From the NCBI GenBank assembly GCA_937901055.1, contig CALCGO010000153.1, forward strand, positions 1-11,245: a DNA stretch of 11,245 bases. Reading direction: 5' to 3'. Position 1 is the first letter of the stretch. Each line of letters begins with the position of its first letter. Below, piece by piece: positions 5,024-11,245 of the stretch. Position numbers and translations under genes: made by a program. Origin of the DNA: an uncultured Rhodobacterales bacterium (lineage in GTDB: Bacteria > Pseudomonadota > Alphaproteobacteria > Rhodobacterales > Rhodobacteraceae). Below the pieces are notes generated by a model, which was not told the DNA's origin, did not search any database, and saw only the letters and a list, made by a program, of their open reading frames with translations.

Positions 5024-8000
5024 AAGGTCTCCCTGACGGTGAGGTTTTCGATGAGTGGAACGCCGCGGCCCAATGCGCCGATCTGGTAGATACGAACCGA
5101 AAGGTTGTTGGCTGGCTCGCCAAGATCCGCTGTCTGCATGGCGGCGGTGTAGGTGAAGGCGGGGCTGGCAACGGTCAAGGATCGCTTGACGGTTGCTCCG
5201 GACAAGGTTTCCAGATCATAGGCCTCGGTGGCCTCCGACATCGGCACATCCGTCAACACCCAGCTGTCAGCCGAGAGGGAGCGGTCGGAGCGCAGCCAGC
5301 GCAAAGTCAGATCACCATTGGCTTCGCGACGCATCCGCAATTGCGCCGGCGCAAAGGGTTTTAACCCTCGTCCATTTGGTGTGAAACTTTGCGCGATCAT
5401 CAGCGGATCCGATGGTGGCGCGTTTGCTGGACCGATACGCCAGTTCCACGGCAGACCGAGATCGACCTCAAAAGTCGAGAGCGGCTGGATGGCTGAATCC
5501 AGCACTACAACCCGCGCGCCAGCCGGTGTCGGATTGCCCATAGCATCTTCGGTTCCCCGTTGTCCGCGCAGCAGGCGCGTGAGGCGATACCGCCCCGTGG
5601 AAACCAGTTCGGCATTGCCAGCCTGTGCGATCTCCCAGACGCCCGGCGCACTCTCGATGACCAGCGCGTTGGCGCCTGCAAACAATTCCAGATCGGTAAC
5701 GCTGGTGAGCGTGCCCGAGGAAAGGTCGACCAGAAGTTCGTTGCCATGATCAAAGCGCCATAGGGGGCCAGCGGGTAGATCAGCGGACAGTCTTCCCATA
5801 TGCGCTGACTGGCCTATCGTGTCGAGCAGGGCAAAGCCCGAGGTGGAGGCACTACGCCAGACGGCTGCCGTGCCGTACCACGGTTTTGCGAATATCGCGA
5901 CGTAAGGTCGATGCGCCGGAACCGCGTCCGTGATTTGCGGTAGGTCCATTAAGGCAACCTCGGCCGGTCCATAAACGATCGCGTCAGGTAGTTTTGCCAG
6001 GCGGTATTGACCCGGCGGTAGATCATAGATGGTGGCATCTGTGCGGATTGCCTCGATTGATCTCGCGCCGGCATCGCCAATGCGGGTGATGCGATAATCA
6101 ATCAGCCGCCCGTCATTTGCGAGACTAACCACGTCGCCAGGATCCAGCGCCAGGCGAGAGGGAGGTAGGTTGGCACTCAGCGTCTCGCGACCAATCCAGC
6201 TTTCCATCAGGGCGCGGCGACAGCGGCGATCTGCCTCTTCGAGCGATACTGCCAGCGGAAAGCTGTCGGAGGCCGCACGGGCGGCTTCAACCGTGACACG
6301 GCGCGCCTCTACGGTGGCGGTATCGTATTCCTCGTCCGGACGCACCATCTGCCATTTGAGGGCTTGGGGTAGTTCGGTTTCCTGCCCGCGGGTCAGTTCC
6401 ATGACTTCGCCCTGAGTTCCCGCCATATCGTCGGGGGAAATCACCGTTACGGCCTGTTGCCCGCGCGTTACAAACCGGATAACGCCGCCACTCTCCACCG
6501 CATCGAACCCGAAATGCCGCGCCAAAGTCGAGATCGACGCGCGCGGGCTTTCCAGGGCCGAAATGACAAACCCCGGAACGACATCCGCCAATTCGCTCAC
6601 GTCGACCAGACTTTCCTCCAGCCCCGCACGGCGACAAAGTTCCCGCACCAGCGCCCCGAGGCCCACTGCACCGAGGCGTCCATTCAGCCAATGCCCGAGC
6701 CGCCAATTTTGCGCATCGGCCCAGACATCCTCGCGGGCAGGAAAATCGGGATAGGGCCGTGCGTCCCATGTCCAGACGGCAGCCTCGTCCATGTCGATCA
6801 TTGGCGCGGCGTAAATGTTGCTGGTCGGGTTGTTTGCGGTATTCCCCCAATAGCCCAGTACTGCCTCGATATAGCGCCGCTGGATGGCCTCGTCCTGCCA
6901 GCCCCGCGAAAAATTCGGCAAGGCACTTTCGGCTGATTTCGGATCATAGAATACGTTGGGCTGGTTGGTGCCGCGGTCAACGGCAGGGCAGCCTAGTTCG
7001 GTAAAACGAACGGGTTTTGATTGAGGGATCCAGTCGGTAGAGGTGGCGGCCTCGATACCATTCGGGCAGTCGAAATGCGGGTTTGACCACCACGACCGGA
7101 TGTCCTTGGGGCGGAACACCCAGGGTTTGCCATAGGCCCCGTCGGTGATGGGTGTGCGCATCTGGGCGATGCGATCCGCATCGGAGCCGTAGAACCAATC
7201 GAAACTCTCGCCGCCCTCGATATTACTGTGCAGGTAATCAAGATCACGGATTGAGTTCCAGCCGGCCTGTGCATCTGCGTGATCAAATCCGTCGCGCCAA
7301 TCGGAAAGCGGCATGTAATTGTCGATGCCGATAAAGTCGATATTCGGATCAGACCACAACGGATCGAGGTGATAGAACACATCACCCGAGCCATCTTGCG
7401 GGTGGTGCCCGAAATACTCCGACCAGTCGGCTGCGTAGCTGATGGCGGTTCCGGCACCCGTAATTCCGGCAACGTCGCTGGCCAGTTGTTTTATTGCGGT
7501 TACGGCTGGATAGCTGGGCGAGTTCTTTCGGATCGTCGTCAGGCCGCGCAGTTCCGAGCCGAGCAGGAAAGCATCTACCCCGCCGGCAGCGGCGCAAAGA
7601 TGGGCGTAATGCAGGATCATGCGCCGATAACCCCAATCCACGCCGCCGGTCCACGAAACAGTTTCGCCGCTGACCGCAAAGTCGGATACCTGGGCATTGC
7701 CAAAGAACGCGGAAACCTGCGTGTAGCTATTCGCGGTTTTGTCTACCGTGCCGGCGTAATCGGCCGCCGGAGAACAGGTGATGCGCCCGCGCCATGGATA
7801 GGTGTGCTGGCCGATGGTGGCAGCATTATCGGAGTAGGGGTCGGGCAGGATGTTGCCCTCCGGAATGTCCATCAGCAGAAACGGATAAAACGTAACCCGC
7901 ATTCCGCGCGCTTTGATTTCCCTGATGGCCTGCACGACGGCAAAGTCTGCGGGTGTGCCTCCATAGGCTGTGCGACCATTGGCATCGAGGCTGATCACAT

Positions 8001-8985
8001 GGGCATTGGCGCGCGCGACGCCATTCACGGCCCAGCTTTTCGGGGTCGTAACCTTGGTGATGTTCTCGACACCGGGCACGATCTGACAATCGCCAGCCCG
8101 CAGGTCAGTGCCAAACCAGCTGACCACCAGCGAGACGCTCTCGATGTTCGGCGCTGCTGCTTGCAACTGGTCGAGCGAGGCGACGATGTCGGGCACGGCA
8201 TTGGTGGTATGGACATTTTCGGAGGCCGTGTTGCCGCCCATTCCGCTCACGCCGTGCGTGCCGCGCGAGATCGGCTCGGTTGCGTAGATGAATTCACCGG
8301 TGCCGGGAATGAGGGTGATTGCGCGAAGCATTCCTTCGGCGGTGTCGGGCTCAATGATCGGGCGGAATACCTCGAAGGAGAGCTGCGGGATACGATTACC
8401 GAATTGTTCCAGCGCTAACCCCTCGAACATTATATAGGCCGTACCGCGATAGGCGGGTGCATTACCGACGCCCATTTTCGCTTCGATGAACGGATCCGGT
8501 TGTTGGGCCTCATCGCCGGTATAAAGCCGCCACGTGGCGCCACCCAGATCGAGCGGCTTTCCGTCGGCCCAGATGCGTCCGATGCCGGAGATTGGCCCCT
8601 CGCACAGTGCCACCGCGAAGGAAGCGGAATAGAGATAGGCGGTCGTGGTGACCGTGGGCCTACCGCCTTTGCCGCCACCTTGCGTGGTTGTATTCGCCGT
8701 CTCGGTGAAATCCGTCGCCCAAATGATATTGCCGCCGATGCGCATGCGGCCATAGATGCGCGGGATGATGGCCCCCTCGGTCGAGGTGGTGATTTGCAGG
8801 TTATCAAGCCGCTGCCCTTCGATGCGCTGTCCGGGGGCAAGCGAGGATACAATCCAGCTATCAACCATCGAGCCGGCAAAGGATCCGATTGCCCCGCCGA
8901 TTGTGGCAGCAGACACACCGAGTACGGCCCCGCCAATGCTGCCGCCGATCGCGGCGCCGGCAGAGGCCAGAAGAATGGAAGCCAT
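5020..8985 (-). CDS. GTA g15-type 'megatron' tail tip protein with TIM-barrel-like domain
   Basis: At 1321 residues it is about the usual length for g15 homologues. The N-terminus is a Gly/Ala-rich hydrophobic stretch (about 7-40), then LAPGQRIEGQRLDNLQIT...GAIIPRIYGRMRIGGNIIWA, typical of the tail-tip assembly region. A TIM-barrel-like domain (about 430-745) holds FLLGSELRGL (E478), DFIGIDNYMPLSDW (about 550-563), FTELGCPAVDRGTNQPNVF (661-679, E663) and VWTWDARPYPDFP (about 737-749). A putative phage tail protein 3 region follows (about 840-1000), then beta-rich C-terminal domains. In the R. capsulatus GTA structure the homologue closes the tail tip below the hub and is thought to contact the cell surface; glycan binding or cleavage by the barrel is inferred. 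It begins 5 bp after the g14 stop, with an A-rich leader and no strong Shine-Dalgarno, and overlaps the next gene by ATGA. No frameshift or internal stop is visible. Confidence 0.93.
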   Translation of the reverse strand: MASILLASAGAAIGGSIGGAVLGVSAATIGGAIGSFAGSMVDSWIVSSLAPGQRIEGQRLDNLQITTSTEGAIIPRIYGRMRIGGNIIWATDFTETANTTTQGGGKGGRPTVTTTAYLYSASFAVALCEGPISGIGRIWADGKPLDLGGATWRLYTGDEAQQPDPFIEAKMGVGNAPAYRGTAYIMFEGLALEQFGNRIPQLSFEVFRPIIEPDTAEGMLRAITLIPGTGEFIYATEPISRGTHGVSGMGGNTASENVHTTNAVPDIVASLDQLQAAAPNIESVSLVVSWFGTDLRAGDCQIVPGVENITKVTTPKSWAVNGVARANAHVISLDANGRTAYGGTPADFAVVQAIREIKARGMRVTFYPFLLMDIPEGNILPDPYSDNAATIGQHTYPWRGRITCSPAADYAGTVDKTANSYTQVSAFFGNAQVSDFAVSGETVSWTGGVDWGYRRMILHYAHLCAAAGGVDAFLLGSELRGLTTIRKNSPSYPAVTAIKQLASDVAGITGAGTAISYAADWSEYFGHHPQDGSGDVFYHLDPLWSDPNIDFIGIDNYMPLSDWRDGFDHADAQAGWNSIRDLDYLHSNIEGGESFDWFYGSDADRIAQMRTPITDGAYGKPWVFRPKDIRSWWSNPHFDCPNGIEAATSTDWIPQSKPVRFTELGCPAVDRGTNQPNVFYDPKSAESALPNFSRGWQDEAIQRRYIEAVLGYWGNTANNPTSNIYAAPMIDMDEAAVWTWDARPYPDFPAREDVWADAQNWRLGHWLNGRLGAVGLGALVRELCRRAGLEESLVDVSELADVVPGFVISALESPRASISTLARHFGFDAVESGGVIRFVTRGQQAVTVISPDDMAGTQGEVMELTRGQETELPQALKWQMVRPDEEYDTATVEARRVTVEAARAASDSFPLAVSLEEADRRCRRALMESWIGRETLSANLPPSRLALDPGDVVSLANDGRLIDYRITRIGDAGARSIEAIRTDATIYDLPPGQYRLAKLPDAIVYGPAEVALMDLPQITDAVPAHRPYVAIFAKPWYGTAAVWRSASTSGFALLDTIGQSAHMGRLSADLPAGPLWRFDHGNELLVDLSSGTLTSVTDLELFAGANALVIESAPGVWEIAQAGNAELVSTGRYRLTRLLRGQRGTEDAMGNPTPAGARVVVLDSAIQPLSTFEVDLGLPWNWRIGPANAPPSDPLMIAQSFTPNGRGLKPFAPAQLRMRREANGDLTLRWLRSDRSLSADSWVLTDVPMSEATEAYDLETLSGATVKRSLTVASPAFTYTAAMQTADLGEPANNLSVRIYQIGALGRGVPLIENLTVRETL

Positions 8986-8990
8986 TTTTT

Positions 8991-9470
8991 TTAACGGTTC
9001 TTTCGTTTGACGGGTTTTGGAAAGCGAAAGGCGTAGGTGATGCGGCGACGCCAGGCGTTGGTCAGATGTTCCTCGATCACGCCAGTGCGCTCATAAGCGT
9101 GGATGAACCGGTCGGGACGCCCACTGCGATCCTTGCCGGACAGAATACCGACATGCTTGGCAATCGCTCCAGCGCGCATCCGGAACAGGATGACGTCACC
9201 AGTGCGTGCCTCATAGACATCCAGCGTGATCATTGCAGCCCGCGCCGCTTCAGCCAGGACTTCGACCGGTCCCGCTTCGCCCCAGTCGCGGGAATAGGGT
9301 GGTACCAACATCGGTTCGGGCCCTACCACATCGCGCCAGACACCGCGCAACAGCCCGAGGCAATCGCAGCCGACACCGCGGACAGAAGCCTGATCGTGAT
9401 AGGGCGTGCCTATCCAGCGGCGGGTCGCTTTGAGTATTTGCAAAGGACGGATTTGGGACGTCACTTCCAT
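8991..9470 (-). CDS. GTA g14-type NlpC/P60 cell-wall peptidase
   Basis: The 159-residue protein matches the GTA/phage NlpC/P60 peptidase plan: RRWIGTPYHDQASVRGVGCDCLGLLRGVW (18-45) with catalytic Cys37 in the DCLGL motif, GDVILFRM (91-98), AKHVGIL with catalytic H106, and FIHAY (H124) as the likely third polar residue. All expected residues are present. The enzyme cuts peptidoglycan stem peptides and, as a tail-tip component, would open a local hole for DNA entry. It lacks a signal peptide, as expected for a virion part. The ATG at 9470 has AGAGG about 13 bases upstream, which is long. Normally this gene directly follows g13; here it is separated from g13 by an antisense Fic gene, so it needs readthrough across that gene or its own promoter in the 9471-9617 gap. 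Confidence 0.93.
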   Translation of the reverse strand: MEVTSQIRPLQILKATRRWIGTPYHDQASVRGVGCDCLGLLRGVWRDVVGPEPMLVPPYSRDWGEAGPVEVLAEAARAAMITLDVYEARTGDVILFRMRAGAIAKHVGILSGKDRSGRPDRFIHAYERTGVIEEHLTNAWRRRITYAFRFPKPVKRKNR

Positions 9471-9526
9471 TTTTGGTTATTTTCCTCTATGTATTTGTTT
9501 GGAAACAGGATTCCCCGACCCTTTTA

Positions 9527-9549
9527 AAGATCGGCAGCCAAGATCGGCA
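9527..9549. repeat. Two direct copies of AAGATCGGCA upstream of the Fic gene
   Basis: AAGATCGGCA occurs at 9527-9536 and again at 9540-9549, a 13-bp period. The pair lies just upstream of the putative -35 element of the Fic gene and within the divergent gap to the g14 peptidase. This is a plausible binding site for a regulator of either gene. The function is inferred from position only. Confidence 0.4.
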
Positions 9550-9554
9550 TTAAC

Positions 9555-9584
9555 TTGCTATTCTTGTGCCTAATGCCCTATATT
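9555..9584 (+). promoter_or_regulatory. Putative sigma70-type promoter of the Fic gene
   Basis: TTGCTA (9555-9560) and TATATT (9579-9584) are separated by 18 bp. A start near 9591 would give a leader of about 27 bases before the ATG at 9618. The position fits an autonomous cargo gene that is expressed apart from the late operon. Each box has about four to five consensus matches, so the call is tentative. Confidence 0.4.
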
Positions 9585-9617
9585 CAGGACATAATTTCAG
9601 TATGGAATATCGGCAAA

Positions 9618-10820
9618 ATGATAGAAACTCCCGCCAGAATAGAGCCATGCCTGTTTGAAGACAGGATTCCGGCCGACCTTGCCGATCTGGTGATCGAGAT
9701 CCAGCAGGCGGCCGATAATCTCGGGCGCGACCTGCATCCTTCAAGCGCAGCGGAGCTGGCGGATCTGGTGCGGATTATGAATTGTTATTACTCGAACCTT
9801 ATCGAGGGTCACAATACGCGCCCCCGTGATATCGAGTTGGCACTTGAAGGTGCCGAACTGGAAGAGGCAACGCGTCCCCTCGCGCTCGAAGCGCGCGCCC
9901 ACGTTATTGTCCAGCGCCGGATTGACGAGGAATTCAGAACCGGAAACCTGCGACAACCAACATCGACAGAGTTTCTCGCCTGGGTTCACAAAGCCTTTTA
10001 CGAGGAGATGCCGGAGGAATTTCGCTATGTCGAATATCCGGGTGGCAGTCGCGAAGAAATCATTCCAGGGCATATGCGCGAGGAAGGCGATACGGAAGTT
10101 GCGGTTGGGCGCCATCGCCCACCTTCGTCGCACCGCGTTACCGATTTTATGGCATATTTCGAAAAACGCTTTGCGCTGGCCGATAGATCCGCCAGCAACC
10201 GGATCATTGCGATCGCTTCGGCCCATCACCGCGTAAACTACATCCACCCGTTTCCTGACGGCAATGGTCGGGTCAGTCGGCTGATGTCACATGCCATGGC
10301 GCTTCGGGCCGGTGTTGGCGGTCAAGGGTTGTGGTCGGTTTCGCGCGGACTTGCACGCGGTCTGGAGGACCGCGGCGAATACAAACGAATGATGGATTAT
10401 GCAGACACGCCGCGACAGGGTGACCGGGATGGACGTGGCAATCTTTCCGAGACGGCACTTCATTCCTATTGCCGCTGGTTTCTCAGAGTCATGCTTGACC
10501 AGATCACATTTTCTGCCCGCCTGTTCGATCTGGAAGGGCTCGAAGAACGATATAGACGTCTCGTGGGTGATGTTCTGCCTGACAAGCGTGCGCCAGATCT
10601 TTTGTCAGCAGTTTTGCGTCACGGCTCTCTGGAACGGGGTGACGCACCTCTGGTTCTGAAGGTTTCGGAACGGTCTGCCCGTAACACACTGTCTGCACTG
10701 ACCAGGGCGGGATTTCTCAAGTCAGCCTCTCCGAAAACGCCCGTACGTCTGGCCTTTCCACTGGAGTACCGCGAACGGTTGTTCCCCAACCTGTTCGCCG
10801 ATGGCGAACTTAACCTCTGA
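9618..10820 (+). CDS. Fic-family AMP-transferase (class II, N-terminal inhibitory helix) with C-terminal winged helix
   Basis: The 400-residue protein has the full Fic core HPFPDGNGRVSR (H210, D214, N216, R218, R221). The histidine is the catalytic base and the acidic/GNGR residues hold Mg-ATP. An inhibitory-helix motif (S/T)-x3-E-(G/N) is present as SNLIEG (59-64, E63), N-terminal to the core, which makes it a self-inhibited class II Fic protein needing no separate antitoxin. A C-terminal part (about 325-385, with VSERSARNTLSALTRAGFLKS) looks like a winged helix-turn-helix. Fic enzymes usually attach AMP to a hydroxyl of a target protein; the target here is unknown. I chose the ATG at 9618 (GGAAT about 9 bases upstream, 27 bases after the predicted transcript start) over an in-frame TTG at 9555 and ATG at 9573. 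It runs opposite to the tail operon between g14 and g13 and its stop is only 7 bp from the g13 stop. It looks like a complete moron gene. Confidence 0.93.
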   Translation: MIETPARIEPCLFEDRIPADLADLVIEIQQAADNLGRDLHPSSAAELADLVRIMNCYYSNLIEGHNTRPRDIELALEGAELEEATRPLALEARAHVIVQRRIDEEFRTGNLRQPTSTEFLAWVHKAFYEEMPEEFRYVEYPGGSREEIIPGHMREEGDTEVAVGRHRPPSSHRVTDFMAYFEKRFALADRSASNRIIAIASAHHRVNYIHPFPDGNGRVSRLMSHAMALRAGVGGQGLWSVSRGLARGLEDRGEYKRMMDYADTPRQGDRDGRGNLSETALHSYCRWFLRVMLDQITFSARLFDLEGLEERYRRLVGDVLPDKRAPDLLSAVLRHGSLERGDAPLVLKVSERSARNTLSALTRAGFLKSASPKTPVRLAFPLEYRERLFPNLFADGELNL

Positions 10821-10827
10821 ACACGGC

Positions 10828-11245
10828 TCATAACACCGCTCCTGAATTGGCATCGCCCTTGGCCGCATAGCGAATGATGGTGTCCTGACCCGGGATATGC
10901 GGGAAGCCGCGGAAATTGGCTGCGTTGGTGAACTTGCTCTGACAGGTCTCAAAGCGCTTATCGCAACCAGCGAAGATGTCGAAGGCGTCGCCGACCTCAA
11001 TCGGGCGAATGGGTTCCTCGAGCAAAGTGACAATTACGTTCACGCCCGAAATTAAATGACTAAGAACTTCAGCCTTGCGACCGGTATTGGCGCCGGTGAG
11101 CCATTGCAGCGTGCCAAGAGCAAACCAGCCCTCGGCAAAACCCGAGAGACCGGAGACAGAAAAGCCGCGATCCCCCGAAAGCGCCAGCACCGTGCCGGTT
11201 GCCTTGAAGGCAGGATCGTTCATATCCACACCACAACGCGCATCC
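10828..11245 (-). CDS. GTA g13-type DUF2163 tail hub protein, C-terminal part (start beyond the right edge)
   Basis: The frame is open from the right edge (DARCGVDMNDPAF...) to a TGA at 10830-10828, giving the last 138 residues or so. The segment FAGCDKRFETCQSKFTNAANFRGFPHIPGQD is typical of the C-terminal end of DUF2163/g13 proteins, the baseplate hub. A GTG at 11229 could start a shorter frame, but the preceding codons ARCG belong to the family pattern, so I treat the gene as partial. Three cysteines (ARC, AGC, ETC) are visible; the last two are 7 residues apart, as in the Fe-S-binding C-terminal domain of lambda gpL, and the RcGTA hub is reported to carry an iron-sulfur cluster (recalled knowledge). 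It is convergent with the Fic gene and no terminator fits into the 7-bp gap. Confidence 0.88.
   Translation of the reverse strand, partial: DARCGVDMNDPAFKATGTVLALSGDRGFSVSGLSGFAEGWFALGTLQWLTGANTGRKAEVLSHLISGVNVIVTLLEEPIRPIEVGDAFDIFAGCDKRFETCQSKFTNAANFRGFPHIPGQDTIIRYAAKGDANSGAVL

Noticed and set aside
7279..8418. 379-codon plus-strand open frame inside the g15 gene
   Set aside because: It is antisense to a full-length, recognisable 1321-residue protein; its composition is typical of a shadow frame in high-GC DNA, with no known motif.
8983..8993. Run of eight A residues (minus strand) at the g14-g15 junction as a slippage site making a fusion
   Set aside because: The g14 stop codon is read at the very start of the run, so slippage within it would not plausibly bypass the stop, and g15 has its own ATG.
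9505..9670. ACAGGATTCC repeated at 9505-9514 and 9661-9670
   Set aside because: One copy lies inside the Fic coding sequence and the copies do not flank the inserted gene, so they are not target-site duplications; probably chance.
1..11245. CRISPR array, rRNA, tRNA or insertion sequence
   Set aside because: No regularly spaced repeats, no conserved RNA gene and no transposase reading frame were seen on either strand.

Overview
The window looks like chromosomal DNA of an alphaproteobacterium, most likely a member of the Rhodobacterales. The long minus-strand block has the gene content and order of the tail end of a Rhodobacter capsulatus-type gene transfer agent (GTA) or a related prophage: DUF2163 hub protein (g13), NlpC/P60 peptidase (g14) and TIM-barrel 'megatron' protein (g15). 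This assignment rests on recognisable protein motifs and gene order; no database search was run.

Layout from left to right. (1) Positions 1-1549, minus strand: a two-gene unit. A class V aminotransferase resembling 2-aminoethylphosphonate transaminase comes first, and its stop overlaps (ATGA) the start of a CDP-alcohol phosphatidyltransferase that runs off the left edge. The pairing suggests synthesis of a lipid with an unusual, possibly phosphonate, headgroup. (2) Positions 1550-2277: an AT-richer stretch with no convincing gene. It holds a minus-strand intrinsic terminator, a good-looking plus-strand promoter with no clear gene behind it, and a 12-bp palindrome. (3) Positions 2278-3716, minus strand: a lysis cassette. 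In transcription order it has a one-TM DUF6127-type protein, an intrinsic terminator, an M15 D,D/L,D-peptidase-type endolysin with a C-terminal membrane segment, and an overlapping i-spanin/o-spanin pair. (4) Positions 3743-9470, minus strand: a DUF2793 tail-fibre-like protein, the 1321-residue g15 homologue and the g14 peptidase. (5) Positions 9471-10820: a plus-strand Fic-family adenylyltransferase gene with its own putative promoter, lying between g14 and g13 against the direction of the tail operon. (6) Positions 10828-11245, minus strand: the C-terminal part of the g13 homologue, cut by the right edge.

How it fits together. Genes from g13 leftwards to the spanins are tightly packed (ATGA and TGATG overlaps, gaps of 5-26 bp), as in a late morphogenesis-lysis operon: baseplate hub, peptidoglycan-opening peptidase, receptor/glycan-binding tip, tail fibre, then endolysin and spanins. 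Two things break the pattern. One is the antisense Fic gene between g13 and g14, which looks like a moron (cargo) gene. The other is the strong terminator just before the endolysin, which could delay or limit lysis. A tail fibre and a full lysis cassette directly after g15 are not part of the classic RcGTA g1-g15 cluster, so the element may be a GTA-like prophage rather than a bona fide GTA. Head genes and the integration site are outside the window.
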